From contig CAYPHA010000016.1 in assembly GCA_964410215.1 (NCBI GenBank), forward strand, positions 8,208 through 72,207: DNA of 64,000 nt. The letters run 5' to 3'. Source of the DNA: CAYPHA01 sp964410215 (GTDB lineage Bacteria; Calditrichota; Calditrichia; Calditrichales; CAYPHA01). The position numbers and the translations under genes were made by a program. The notes below the pieces were generated by a model. That model saw only the letters and a list, made by a program, of their open reading frames with translations, made no database searches and was not told the DNA's origin. Of this stretch, positions 1 through 9,055 are shown piece after piece. The stretch's first letter is position 1, and each line of letters opens with the position of its first letter.

Positions 1-12
1 AGAACTCCTTTG

Positions 13-957
13 TCAATTTTCCAGGTCAACATGCAGGACGGTCAACCATTGTTCAGCGACATCGTTTCCGGGATCGATCTCCAGAACCGTCGTAAATACA
101 CGTATCGCGTTCTCAAATTCCTTTTTGAGGGTATAGGTTTCACCAAGATTATTCAGGGCTCCGGTATAACGTGGTTTTAAGGTCAGTGCTTTTAAAAACA
201 ACTTAATGGCGATCTCATAGTGTGCGTCCACTTTGTAGAGGTAGCCCAGATTATTAATGGCCTCAGGATAATCGCTGTTAATTTTCAACGCCTGTTCGAG
301 GTGGTAATACGCACTGTCGATCCATCCTTCATAATAAAAGGCTACAGCAATATTATTATGAGCTTTGGCATAGGTCGAATCCATTTCAAGCACCTGGCCG
401 TACTTTTTGATCTGACCTGTATAATCATCTTCCCGTGCGGCTTCTTCCGATAGTTCAAATGCTTCCCGGTCGAGATTACCGCTGACGATCGTCTGCAGTA
501 ATTTCAGATTTTTTTGTGCCGGAACATAATCGCTGTTGGCAGCAAGCGCGTTTTCAAAGGCTTTTCTTGCCTCATCATAACGGCTAAGCAGAAACAGCAT
601 GTATCCCTGATTGTTAAAAGCCTGATAATATTCAGGATCAAAGGCAACCGCCTTCTCGAATGCATGCAGTGCCTTCTCGATGTTCCCCATCCGGTGCAGC
701 GAAACCCCCTTGAAATTGTGAACCTCGGCGTCCTGAGGAATCATTTCCAGCGCTTTATCCCAGGATAAGACAGCCATGGAATCGTTACCGGCATTGTAAT
801 ATGAAATACCGTCCGCCACGTGATTCTCCGCCTCGGCCAGAATTTGTTCCGGTGTGGGCTCCATTTCTTCCGGTGCCGTTTCCCTGGGTGCCGTCTTAAA
901 AAGTGAACAGGAATAAACCAGAAATAAAAGGGAGGCAAAGATAATCCATTGTTTCAT
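13..957 (-). CDS. TPR-repeat lipoprotein
   Basis: Predicted envelope lipoprotein of 314 residues. The N-terminus is a short hydrophobic signal ending in a lipobox-like LVYSC with the lipidated Cys at residue 17, followed by a Pro/Glu-rich linker. The rest is tetratricopeptide repeats in two blocks (about residues 44-150 and 195-310) with a linker between; repeated signatures such as FNNQGYMLF, AINNLGYLY and ALNNLGETY mark the helix A positions. TPR arrays are protein-binding scaffolds, but no partner can be named. The start is supported by GGAGG five bases upstream of ATG. It is the last gene of the run from the M6-like gene and lies about 86 bases after dapF. Specific function unknown. Confidence 0.85.
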   Translation of the reverse strand: MKQWIIFASLLFLVYSCSLFKTAPRETAPEEMEPTPEQILAEAENHVADGISYYNAGNDSMAVLSWDKALEMIPQDAEVHNFKGVSLHRMGNIEKALHAFEKAVAFDPEYYQAFNNQGYMLFLLSRYDEARKAFENALAANSDYVPAQKNLKLLQTIVSGNLDREAFELSEEAAREDDYTGQIKKYGQVLEMDSTYAKAHNNIAVAFYYEGWIDSAYYHLEQALKINSDYPEAINNLGYLYKVDAHYEIAIKLFLKALTLKPRYTGALNNLGETYTLKKEFENAIRVFTTVLEIDPGNDVAEQWLTVLHVDLEN

Positions 958-1043
958 GCTGACCTCCGATACGTTTTTGTGCTTGTTTCATCATCGACTG
1001 CAAATCAAAAATCTTATCGAAAAACAGGGAAAAATCGACTTAA

Positions 1044-1859
1044 TCAATTTAGTAAATATTCGCCTACAAATACAACCCGCGCAGGACCCTCTATAAAAAC
1101 AGATCCCGCGTCCCGTATAACCTGGATCATACCGCCCCGCGTTTCAACGCACAGCCGGTTTCCGGCCGCTGCTGTCTGCATCCATAAAGCCAGGGCGGAA
1201 GCCGTCACGCCGGTTCCACAGGAAAGCGTTTCCGCCTCAACACCGCGTTCATACGTGCGAATTTTAATGGAACGATCCTCACAGACCTGCACGAAATTCA
1301 CATTGGTACCTTCGGGAAAACGGGATTCGTGACGCAGGCGCGAACCTATAGTGTCAACATCGATCATTTCAATATCCCCTTCCGCCTGAATCACGAGGTG
1401 TGGAACGCCGGTATTCAGGAACGCCACAGGCTGCAACTCACCGGGAAGTCCGAAAGGATCATGGTCAAACATCTCAGGCCGGTTATCAGTGAGAATTTCC
1501 ACCCTGATACGATCGCTCGATTCTATCCGGGCCCGGTGGATACCATCCGGGGCCTTGAAGAACAGCTCCTGGTTGCGTTTGACATACCCGAACACATTGG
1601 CTGTAAGCACCGCCGCCCGGCTTCCGTTACCACACATGGTCGATTTATACCCGTCGGCATTGTAGTAATCAAAGATGAAATCGCTGTCGCTATCCTCCCG
1701 GATCATAATCGCACCATCGCCGCCCACACCGAAATGACGGTCACAGAGCCGTTTGATGGTTTCCGGTCCGACGCGGTCCAGGTCCAGTTCAGCGGCATCG
1801 ACAACGACAAAATCATTTCCCGTAGCCTCTGCTTTGGCAAATCGTATGAGTTGTTTCAT
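1044..1859 (-). CDS. dapF: Diaminopimelate epimerase
   Basis: Interconverts LL- and meso-diaminopimelate, giving the meso form used in peptidoglycan and in lysine synthesis; cytoplasmic. The protein has 271 residues, normal for the family. Both catalytic cysteines are visible: Cys76 in MCGNGSRAA and Cys214 in LSCGTGVTAS. The N-terminal AEATGNDFVVVD motif and the YERGVEAET motif before the second Cys are also family hallmarks. The start codon overlaps the end of the upstream Ig-like lipoprotein gene by four bases (ATGA), so the two are probably translationally coupled. A cell-wall enzyme at the end of a ribosome/SRP operon is unusual but only a matter of gene order. Confidence 0.97.
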   Translation of the reverse strand: MKQLIRFAKAEATGNDFVVVDAAELDLDRVGPETIKRLCDRHFGVGGDGAIMIREDSDSDFIFDYYNADGYKSTMCGNGSRAAVLTANVFGYVKRNQELFFKAPDGIHRARIESSDRIRVEILTDNRPEMFDHDPFGLPGELQPVAFLNTGVPHLVIQAEGDIEMIDVDTIGSRLRHESRFPEGTNVNFVQVCEDRSIKIRTYERGVEAETLSCGTGVTASALALWMQTAAAGNRLCVETRGGMIQVIRDAGSVFIEGPARVVFVGEYLLN

Positions 1860-3544
1860 TGTACTGATCCGGTTTCAGGCAGGGTGATACGGACACCCGA
1901 TGTTTCCCACCTTTTTCGTACTTTTATCGTATCCGGATGGAAGACGAACGGTTCGGCAAAACGGAACGGGAAAAGACTGCCGGGTGAATACCGTTCATTC
2001 TTATCCAGATCCAGAAATGCATCCAGACGATACGCGCCTTCCGGCAGATACCGTTTAAGAAAGCGTCCCGTGCTGTCCGGTTGTATCCGGCGTAAAAAAT
2101 CCCGTTGACGTATATTTCGTATGTTGAGATACATGGTTCCGGAAGCCTGTCCCGGTGCGGTTACGGTTCCTGAGATTTCCCCCAGTTCACGGTCGGATAC
2201 AACCGTAAAATAACGTGAGAACAGAGAATCTTCAAGTTGATTTCCCCAGACATCAGCAGCCTTGCTGACATCCAGGCTGAAGATATAGGCAGAATCCGGT
2301 ATCAGTGTCGTTGCGGGCAGAAATTCGGCATCATAAGCGGAGCGAATGTGCCAGCGACCGGCTTGCGGATTGCCCTGACGACTTGTGAATGAGAAAAAAC
2401 GGGACAGACTGTCCCAGTTTACCGGATTGGAAAATTCTATAAAGAGCGGGTCTTCCGGATGATGGTTCCGGGCACTGTCGGCCGGTCCTGCCGTGATGAT
2501 GGTGAAATGAGTCGTATCTGTTTTATCCGTTCCCCGGAAAATCAGCGTTGTATCGCGATACCGGGCATTGCCGGCGCTGTCGGAGAGTCCCGGAACCGTC
2601 AGGAAATAGGTGGATGTATCCAGAGCCGCCGTAAACAGATCGATGGTATTGCCGGATTCGATATTCCGGGAGACGGCCAGTACAGGGAATGCTTCAGAGG
2701 ATGCGCTGTCCTTAAGCATGAGTGTTTCCGCTTTCGGTAGCAAAGCCGGCTCACTGGTTCTTAATTGAAGATAGCGTGTATGGATCGGCCGGGCACCGAG
2801 AGCTTCCGGCGGGAGGGTATCACTTCTGGAAAGATGCAGGTTCAACCCACGGTACATCAGCCGGCTAGAGTCGAGTACGACATCCCGGTGCGGAATACCC
2901 ACACGTTCATAGTCCGAATCGATGAGCAGGTTACTGTTCTGGTCCGAAACGGCAAAGACGCGGTATGTGCCCGTTTTCATATAGTTAAACGCAAATTGAC
3001 CTTCCGTTCCGCTCTGGGATATGTAATCGGGCTTATTTTCGAGAAAAAGTGTATCATTATTCAGCCGGTATGCGAACAGCGTTACGGTCTCTTTACGGTT
3101 CATACCGTACACATTTCCGGCGATTTCGCCCTCATCGATATGATTTCCGGTTGAAAAGGCGAATTGCAGACTGCTTTCCATCCTGTTTCGCCGGGAATCG
3201 GATGCCTCGGAACCGATCGATACCACGTAAGTCTGGTTCGGCCGCAGGGTATCGGTGATAGTCATCTCGAGACGCCGACCCCGCTTCCAGTTCAGATCGA
3301 ATTCCAGCGGAGGTGATACAAACAGTGCTTTTGTCAGGGATCCCTCATCCATACGTTCGGAAAAGGTAATACGAATGGCAGACAGGTCAGCGATATTCGT
3401 GGTGTTGGATTCCGGTTCCGTGGAAAGGACAACGGGGGGAACCCGATCAACCGGCCCACCGGAGGGCGCACTCCGGGTTGCACAATAATTGAGGGAAGAA
3501 AAGACTGTCCAGATAAGGGCAAACCACACAATTTTTTTCAGCAT
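1856..3544 (-). CDS. Ig-like (Big_5) domain lipoprotein
   Basis: Secreted protein of 562 residues. The signal segment ends at Cys21 (SLNYC), a weak lipobox, so lipoprotein status is likely rather than certain. Residues 32-135 resemble the Big_5/SbsA Ig-like domain common in FCB-group proteins (PPVVLSTEPES start, ITFSERMDE strand). About 140-230 resembles a carboxypeptidase-regulatory-like beta fold, and a second Big_5-like unit lies near 350-450 (IEFSNPVNWDSL). This layout is frequent in uncharacterised FCB envelope proteins. It follows rplS by about 130 bases and overlaps dapF by four bases. Molecular role unknown. Confidence 0.8.
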   Translation of the reverse strand: MLKKIVWFALIWTVFSSLNYCATRSAPSGGPVDRVPPVVLSTEPESNTTNIADLSAIRITFSERMDEGSLTKALFVSPPLEFDLNWKRGRRLEMTITDTLRPNQTYVVSIGSEASDSRRNRMESSLQFAFSTGNHIDEGEIAGNVYGMNRKETVTLFAYRLNNDTLFLENKPDYISQSGTEGQFAFNYMKTGTYRVFAVSDQNSNLLIDSDYERVGIPHRDVVLDSSRLMYRGLNLHLSRSDTLPPEALGARPIHTRYLQLRTSEPALLPKAETLMLKDSASSEAFPVLAVSRNIESGNTIDLFTAALDTSTYFLTVPGLSDSAGNARYRDTTLIFRGTDKTDTTHFTIITAGPADSARNHHPEDPLFIEFSNPVNWDSLSRFFSFTSRQGNPQAGRWHIRSAYDAEFLPATTLIPDSAYIFSLDVSKAADVWGNQLEDSLFSRYFTVVSDRELGEISGTVTAPGQASGTMYLNIRNIRQRDFLRRIQPDSTGRFLKRYLPEGAYRLDAFLDLDKNERYSPGSLFPFRFAEPFVFHPDTIKVRKRWETSGVRITLPETGSVQ

Positions 3545-3675
3545 TCAGACCGCCTGTAACACAACAAAACAATTAGAATATATCTATAAAGTTCTGTATG
3601 ATTCAAGTCTTTCCTGAGGAATAGAGACGCAGATTCCCGGCGGGGAGAGAAGAAGAAGTAAAGAGGCGCCGAAGA

Positions 3676-4026
3676 TTATTCGGCAGCCTGCTTCTCTTTA
3701 ATTCGGGCTGCTTTGCCCCGGAGTTCCCGAAGGTAGTACAATTTGGCACGACGTACTTTACCGATCCGTTTCACTTCCACTCTGGCCAGCCGCGGTGAAT
3801 GGATCGGGAACACGCGTTCCACACCGACACCATGTGAAATTTTCCGTACGGTAAAGGTTTCATTCACGCCAGAGCCCTTGCGTTTGATACAAACGCCTTC
3901 AAACACCTGGATACGTTCCTTGTCACCTTCGATGACACGGACATGAACAGCCAGCGAGTCCCCTGCTTTGAACTGAGGGATATCGTCGCGCAGCTGATGT
4001 GCTGATACAGTATGCAAAATGTCCAT
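3676..4026 (-). CDS. rplS: 50S ribosomal protein L19
   Basis: Component of the large ribosomal subunit at the interface with the 30S subunit. The ATG at 4026 is preferred over the GTG three codons upstream because AAGGTGAG sits just before it and the resulting 116 residues match the family. Characteristic segments are FKAGDSLAVHVRVIEG, the RKGSGVNETFTVRKIS region and the final KVRRAKLYYLRELRGKAARI. It directly follows trmD (15-base gap), the classic rpsP-rimM-trmD-rplS order. A short 6-bp inverted repeat (3668-3684) spans the stop codon but is not followed by a T tract, so termination here is uncertain. Confidence 0.97.
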   Translation of the reverse strand: MDILHTVSAHQLRDDIPQFKAGDSLAVHVRVIEGDKERIQVFEGVCIKRKGSGVNETFTVRKISHGVGVERVFPIHSPRLARVEVKRIGKVRRAKLYYLRELRGKAARIKEKQAAE

Positions 4027-4041
4027 TTTTCTCACCTTTAC

Positions 4042-4740
4042 TTATTTTGATTTCATGTATTTTTCGTATAAATCGGGTCTTCGTTCCCGGGTTGATTTTT
4101 CACTGGCCTGTTTCCGCCATTCGTCAATCTCTTTATGGTTTCCGGACAACAGGACCTCCGGGACCTTTTTTCCCCTGTACTCTTCCGGTCTTGTATAATA
4201 GGGCGTATCGAGCAGATCATCCGAGAAGGAATCGGTCCAGGCCGAATTGATATCTTTTATCACCCCCGGCAGCAGGCGGACCATGGCGTCAATCATAACC
4301 AGGGCCGCAATCTCACCGGAACTGAGAATAAAATCCCCGATTGACAGTTCCCGGATCTTGTAAAACGTGTGAATCCGTTCATCGATGCCTTTGTAATGCC
4401 CGCAAAGGAAGATCAGATGATCTTTCAGGCATAGTTCCGTCGCCTTACTCTGATCAAACCTGTTCCCCCGCGGCGTCGGAAGGATAATTTCCGCCCCTTC
4501 TATACCGGCTTCTTCCGTGATCCGGTCCATACAACGGACAAAGGGTTCAATTTTAAGGACCATTCCCGGTCCGCCGCCGTACGGATAATCATCGATGGTA
4601 CGGTGCTTATCATCGGTAAATTCCCTCAGGTCGTGTACATGAATGTTTACAAGACCTTTCTGTTTCCCCTGCCTTATGATACTTTCGTCAAGGGGTGATT
4701 CGAGTATCCGGGGAAAACCGGTGATAACATCGATACGCAT
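4042..4740 (-). CDS. trmD: tRNA (guanine-N1)-methyltransferase
   Basis: Transfers a methyl group from S-adenosylmethionine to N1 of G37 in tRNAs reading CNN codons, preventing +1 frameshifting. The protein has 232 residues when started at ATG 4740, which gives the usual MRIDVITGFP opening; a TTG two codons upstream is also possible. SPOUT-fold signatures are YPYGGGPGMV, LCGHYKGIDERI and GDFILSSGE, which form the trefoil-knot cofactor site, and the C-terminal half has the conserved PYYTRPEEYRG. It sits between rimM (11-base gap) and rplS in the conserved ribosome-maturation operon. Confidence 0.97.
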   Translation of the reverse strand: MRIDVITGFPRILESPLDESIIRQGKQKGLVNIHVHDLREFTDDKHRTIDDYPYGGGPGMVLKIEPFVRCMDRITEEAGIEGAEIILPTPRGNRFDQSKATELCLKDHLIFLCGHYKGIDERIHTFYKIRELSIGDFILSSGEIAALVMIDAMVRLLPGVIKDINSAWTDSFSDDLLDTPYYTRPEEYRGKKVPEVLLSGNHKEIDEWRKQASEKSTRERRPDLYEKYMKSK

Positions 4741-4751
4741 TTTCAAAGACC

Positions 4752-5249
4752 TTATTCAAACAGGCCATCGAGCAGCCTGATTGTCATCGTTTTCTTCTGT
4801 ATGTCCACATCAATTACGATATCTTTAATAGCCGGGATCATATGCTCCGCACCCTCGTCGTCTTCAATCGTATACACATCATTACCGGCATAGGAATTCA
4901 CATCTTTAATCCGGCCGAGCAAACGCCCCTGTTCCGACAGAACCTGTACCCCGATAAGATCATGAACATAGAAGGAATCCGCTTCCAGCTCGCGCAATTC
5001 CTCTTCAGGGATATACAGATACATATTTCTCAGCGCTTCAGCGTCACTTCTGGAATCGACGCCTTCGAACTTAATAAAAACAAACCTATCCGATATTCTC
5101 ACATGATCCACCGAATAGGCTTGATATCCGTTATTATCGACATAGAGTGTTGTCAGTTCTTTGAAGTGCTCAGGAAAGGAGGTAATGATTTTAGCTTTAA
5201 CCTCACCCCGGATGCCCTGAGGTTTTACAATTTTACCGACAACAAACAT
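4752..5249 (-). CDS. rimM: Ribosome maturation factor RimM
   Basis: Assembly factor for the head of the 30S subunit that binds ribosomal protein S19. It has 165 residues. The N-terminal RimM barrel opens with FVVGKIVKPQGIRGEVKAK, the family signature, and the C-terminal PRC-barrel-like domain includes SFYVHDLIGVQV and a GNDVYTI motif. The start ATG lies nine bases after the stop of khpA. Gene order rpsP-khpA-rimM-trmD-rplS is as in many bacteria. Confidence 0.95.
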   Translation of the reverse strand: MFVVGKIVKPQGIRGEVKAKIITSFPEHFKELTTLYVDNNGYQAYSVDHVRISDRFVFIKFEGVDSRSDAEALRNMYLYIPEEELRELEADSFYVHDLIGVQVLSEQGRLLGRIKDVNSYAGNDVYTIEDDEGAEHMIPAIKDIVIDVDIQKKTMTIRLLDGLFE

Positions 5250-5258
5250 GAAGCCGTA

Positions 5259-5489
5259 CTATTCAAGGATTTCGAGAACGGCTCGCTTACCTGCTTTTGC
5301 AGATGCTGCGGCAAGAAGTGTACGAATGGATTTAGCCGTCTGTCCTCTTTTCCCGATGACTTTTCCGAGGTCCCCTTCGCCTACGCGGAGTTCATACACG
5401 GTCACACGTTCACCTTCAACTTCCGTAACCTGAACCTCTTCCGGCCTGTCAACGAGATGCTTGGCGATAAATTCGACGAATTCTTTCAT
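5259..5489 (-). CDS. khpA: KH-domain RNA-binding protein KhpA
   Basis: Small single-KH RNA-binding protein (76 residues). The start at ATG 5489 is chosen because a full AGGAGG lies nine bases upstream and the protein then begins MKEFVEFIAKHLVD, as in the family; an in-frame upstream extension to 5528 lacks support. The KH loop is seen in GEGDLGKVIGKRGQTAKSIR. KhpA family members bind many RNAs and in several bacteria act with KhpB in cell elongation control. No khpB is visible in the window. It lies between rpsP and rimM, its usual place. Confidence 0.93.
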   Translation of the reverse strand: MKEFVEFIAKHLVDRPEEVQVTEVEGERVTVYELRVGEGDLGKVIGKRGQTAKSIRTLLAAASAKAGKRAVLEILE

Positions 5490-5558
5490 AGTCTTAGACC
5501 TCCTAAACGTATTGAACCAGTTTCGCAATAGTGAATTAGCATTCTATAGTTTGAGAGC

Positions 5559-6257
5559 TTATTCCTTTTTCGCTTCCGCGTCATCGGTTTTCTTCTCTTC
5601 GGTCTTTTCTTCAGGTTCAGAGGTTTCTTCAGCCGGAGCCGCGGCTTTTTCCTCTTCAGCCTTCTCCGGTTCGGCCGGTTTTTCGTCTTTTTTTTCCCCG
5701 GCGGGAACCGGTTCTGCTTCGGATGCCTCTGCCGCTTCTTCCACAGCTTCCGCTGCTTCCGGTTTTTCTGCCGGTTCGGTTGATTCAACAGCTTCCGGTT
5801 CCGCGGCAGCTTCTGTTGTCACCTCTGCAGCCTCTTCCCCTTTAACCGCCTCTTCTACTTTTGGTTCCTCGGTTTTCTCCGTTGCCTTCGCTTTTTTCGT
5901 CATCTGTTCTTTTTCTTCCAGACGTTTTGCTTTTTCCAGCTGCAGCACTTCCCATTTCCTGAATTCTTCTTCTATCTTCGCTTCGTCTGCACCATTGCGC
6001 ATAAGATCCCATTTAAGCCACACGCCTTTATTCCGGAACAGGCTTTTTACGGTCGTCGAAGGCTGAGCCCCGTTTTTCAACCAGTAAAACACCCTGTCTT
6101 CCTTCAGATCTATTGCATGGGGTTTTACCAGCGGATCATACGTACCGACCATTTCAATAAAACGTCCGTCTCTCGGAGCCCGGCTATCAGCAGCAACAAT
6201 TCGGTAATACGGCCTTTTTTTCCTTCCCATCCGGCGCAATCTCAATCTTACAGCCAA
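5559..6257 (-). CDS. rpsP: 30S ribosomal protein S16 with long acidic tail
   Basis: Residues 1 to about 85 are a standard S16 (MAVRLRLRRMGRKKRPYYRIV opening, GTYDPL, and the NGAQPS segment). The remaining roughly 147 residues form a low-complexity tail: first a charged helix (EEEFRKWEVLQLEKAKRLEEKE), then Ala/Glu/Lys/Pro-rich sequence with repeated EKPEAAEA-like blocks. FCB-group S16 proteins often carry tails, but this one is longer than the core domain. Translation starts at TTG, supported by GGAGG seven bases upstream; an ATG start is not available near the conserved N-terminus. It follows ffh by 27 bases. Confidence 0.95.
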   Translation of the reverse strand: MAVRLRLRRMGRKKRPYYRIVAADSRAPRDGRFIEMVGTYDPLVKPHAIDLKEDRVFYWLKNGAQPSTTVKSLFRNKGVWLKWDLMRNGADEAKIEEEFRKWEVLQLEKAKRLEEKEQMTKKAKATEKTEEPKVEEAVKGEEAAEVTTEAAAEPEAVESTEPAEKPEAAEAVEEAAEASEAEPVPAGEKKDEKPAEPEKAEEEKAAAPAEETSEPEEKTEEKKTDDAEAKKE

Positions 6258-6284
6258 AATCTAACCTCCATTAAATTTATCATG

Positions 6285-7610
6285 TTATCCAATCCCAAAA
6301 GGCATTCTTGCCGGTCCCCTTGAACCTTTGCCTTTCATCTGTTTTATCATTTTCTTCATCTGACCAAACTGATTCATAAGCTGGTTGACATCCTGTACCC
6401 TGGTACCACTGCCCCGTGCGATCCGTTTACGTCGGCTGCCGTTCAGGATTTGCGGATTCCGCCGTTCCCGCAGCGTCATCGAATTGATGATGGCTTCGGT
6501 TCTGACAAATGCCGATTCATCGACATTCGCATTTTTCAGCTGATTGCCGACGCCGGGTATCATGGACAATAGCGACTCTAACGAGCCCATTTTTTTTATC
6601 TGCTGAAGCTGACTGAGAAAATCTTCCAGGGTAAATTCGGCACGCCGTAATTTTTCCTCGAGTTTTTCAGCTTCTTTCTGGTCAATCGTATCCTGGGCTT
6701 TCTCGACAAGTGATACGACATCACCCATGCCCAGTATCCGGGAAGCCAGCCGATCCGGATGAAACTGCTCGATCGCATCCATCTTTTCGCCGACACCCAT
6801 GAACTTTATCGGTTTTCCGGTGACACTGCGGATAGACAGTGCCGCCCCGCCCCGGGCATCACCGTCCATCTTGGTCAATACCACGCCGTCAAAATCCAGC
6901 CGATCGGAAAATTCTTTAGCTGTATTGACGGCATCCTGCCCGGTCATGCCATCCGCAACGAAAAGAATTTCATGCGGACGCACACGTCCTTTTATACGGC
7001 TGAGTTCATCCATCATATCGGAATCGATATGCAGCCGGCCGGCCGTATCCAGTATGATGGTATCGCTCAACCGGCGCCGCGATTCGCCCACGGCATTGGC
7101 ACAAATGGACACCGGATCTCCCAGCCCTTCATCATATACCGGAATATCCAGACTCTGCCCGAGCACTTTTAATTGCTGAATGGCCGCCGGTCGGTAAACA
7201 TCCGCTGCAACCAGCATGGGCTTGCGCCCCCGCTTCCGAAGATAGGCGGCAAGTTTGGCGGCAAATGTCGTTTTACCCGAGCCCTGTAATCCTGCCAGCA
7301 TGATGATACTCGGCGGAATCCCTGCTGTTTTTATTTCCATAGTGGAAGTACCCAGCAGCGATACCATCTCATCATGAACGATCTTTACAATCATCTGCCC
7401 GGGTGTCACACTGGTCAGAACATCCTGTCCAACCGCTTTTTCCTGTACCGTCACCACAAAGTCTTTAACAACCTTGTAATTTACATCCGCTTCCAGCAAT
7501 GCCCTGCGAATTTCCTTAAGCGATTCGGAAATATTCGCTTCTGTCAGCTTTCCGTACCCGCGCAGCCTCTTAAAAGTCGCTTCTAGTTTTTGACTTAGTT
7601 CCTCTAACAT
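6285..7610 (-). CDS. ffh: Signal recognition particle GTPase Ffh
   Basis: Protein component of SRP; binds signal sequences of nascent membrane proteins and the SRP RNA and docks with FtsY. It has 441 residues with the normal N, G and M domains. The G domain shows GLQGSGKTTFAAKLA (P-loop), ILDTAGR, and VLTKMDGDARGGAA. The M domain has the RNA-binding RRKRIARGSGT motif and a Met-rich segment (MNQFGQMKKMIKQMKGKG). The SRP RNA gene was not found in the window. It precedes rpsP in the same operon, a common arrangement. Confidence 0.98.
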   Translation of the reverse strand: MLEELSQKLEATFKRLRGYGKLTEANISESLKEIRRALLEADVNYKVVKDFVVTVQEKAVGQDVLTSVTPGQMIVKIVHDEMVSLLGTSTMEIKTAGIPPSIIMLAGLQGSGKTTFAAKLAAYLRKRGRKPMLVAADVYRPAAIQQLKVLGQSLDIPVYDEGLGDPVSICANAVGESRRRLSDTIILDTAGRLHIDSDMMDELSRIKGRVRPHEILFVADGMTGQDAVNTAKEFSDRLDFDGVVLTKMDGDARGGAALSIRSVTGKPIKFMGVGEKMDAIEQFHPDRLASRILGMGDVVSLVEKAQDTIDQKEAEKLEEKLRRAEFTLEDFLSQLQQIKKMGSLESLLSMIPGVGNQLKNANVDESAFVRTEAIINSMTLRERRNPQILNGSRRKRIARGSGTRVQDVNQLMNQFGQMKKMIKQMKGKGSRGPARMPFGIG

Positions 7611-7691
7611 CGTTCGCTACAATAATCGCATTAAGATTTAGATATGACCGATAAATTTACTGATCTCGGAAGCGATTGGCAAGGCTAATAT

Positions 7692-9023
7692 TCATTTTTC
7701 CGTACTTTTTCGTAAAATTGCACAAAAACTGCCGTCCATTTTGTGCAAATCCGGGTAAGTTTTAATGAAGCCATCATCACACAGGGCAGAAAATTTTTGA
7801 GGTATTTCTTCAAGATGAAAGGTTTTTCCGGATTTTTCCAGAAAGGCCTTTATGACCGCGTCATTCTCCCGGGGATCGATGGTACAGGTACTGTAAACCA
7901 GCCTGCCGCCCGGGGCGAGATGCCTGCCGGCACTGTTGAGCAGCGACGCCTGTAAACGGGAAAAGGCGTCAACTTCTTTCTCCGTACGGCGCCATTTGAT
8001 GTCGGGATGCTTTCGGATGACGCCCAGACCGGAACAGGGCGCATCGAGCAATATTTTTGTAAACGGTTTTTTAAACGGAAGATGACGGCTGTCGGCCTGT
8101 ACCAGCATCCCCCTTCCCAAACCCAGTCGCATGACATTTTCCCTTACGCGTATCAGGCGTTCCCGATCGGAATCCACGGCCACAACGGTTACCCTATCGT
8201 CCGCCTTTTCAAGCATCTGGGTATATTTTCCTCCCGGTGCGGCACACATATCCAGCACAAGGTCACCGGGTTCCGGTTGCAGTATCTCCACCGGAATAAC
8301 AGCACTGTGGTCCTGTACCGAAACCAGTCCCTGCTCCAGCCAGCCCTGTTGCAATAATGCCTGAGGATCGGGCACCGTAAACATATATTCGAACCGTTTA
8401 TCCTGCCTGGTTTTCAACCCGGCATCAGCCGCCCGTATCCGGAATGCCCGGACGCTTGTTTTGCGGAGATTGACGCGCACATCGAATTCCGGCACCTGAT
8501 TAAAAGCACGGCAAAGATCCTCAACCCGTGATTCCGGCCAGAAAGAGAGCCAGCGACGCATCATCCAAAGGGGAAACGAATATATCCGGCTCAGCCGTTC
8601 GGCCGTATCCGTTACGCCATCACCGGGATCCAGGGGCTTTTCAAATCGCAGATAACTGCGCAGTAAACCGTTTACCAGCTTTCCGGAACGCACGTTCAGC
8701 TGCTTCACGGCAAGGTTTACATATTCATTGACGCTGGCACGGGCGGGTATCTGTTCCAGGAAGAGCAGTTCGTAGAAGGCCATTCGCAGTATGAGGCGGA
8801 GTTTTATGAGCATCCTGGAAGGTCTGCCTGCGTAAAAGCGGTCAATATGCCAATCGAGCAAAGAGAGGTGGCGAATGACACCGGATGCCAGGTTGCGCAG
8901 CAGTTTTTTATCGAGTGAATTCAATGTAGACTGGCGCAGGCGGTCTTCCAGTAATACGTCCAGTCGCTCCCGGCGTGTTTCAAAACGGAATAATATATGA
9001 AAAGCATCGTATCGTGCATTCAT
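7692..9023 (-). CDS. rsmB: 16S rRNA (cytosine-C5)-methyltransferase RsmB
   Basis: Methylates C967 (E. coli numbering) of 16S rRNA using S-adenosylmethionine. The N-terminal third is a NusB-like RNA-binding domain, the C-terminal part an RsmF/Nol1-type methyltransferase. Motifs include the cofactor loop DMCAAPGGKYTQML, the DAPCSGLGVIRKHPD segment with one conserved Cys and YSTCTIDPRENDAV with the other; the pair carries out covalent catalysis and release. The start at ATG 9023 gives MNARYDAFHILFRFE, matching the family opening; an in-frame TTG at 9059 overlapping the upstream gene is the alternative. It is followed by ffh after about 80 bases. Confidence 0.95.
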   Translation of the reverse strand: MNARYDAFHILFRFETRRERLDVLLEDRLRQSTLNSLDKKLLRNLASGVIRHLSLLDWHIDRFYAGRPSRMLIKLRLILRMAFYELLFLEQIPARASVNEYVNLAVKQLNVRSGKLVNGLLRSYLRFEKPLDPGDGVTDTAERLSRIYSFPLWMMRRWLSFWPESRVEDLCRAFNQVPEFDVRVNLRKTSVRAFRIRAADAGLKTRQDKRFEYMFTVPDPQALLQQGWLEQGLVSVQDHSAVIPVEILQPEPGDLVLDMCAAPGGKYTQMLEKADDRVTVVAVDSDRERLIRVRENVMRLGLGRGMLVQADSRHLPFKKPFTKILLDAPCSGLGVIRKHPDIKWRRTEKEVDAFSRLQASLLNSAGRHLAPGGRLVYSTCTIDPRENDAVIKAFLEKSGKTFHLEEIPQKFSALCDDGFIKTYPDLHKMDGSFCAILRKSTEK

Positions 9024-9055
9024 AACGTTATGCAGGCAGCCGGAAAATCCGGTCT

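Noticed and set aside
220..2108. Long plus-strand open frames opposite the TPR lipoprotein, dapF and Ig-like genes
   Set aside because: They lie antisense to clearly conserved proteins, lack family motifs and have no convincing ribosome binding sites; the same holds for other plus-strand frames, such as 15686-16867.
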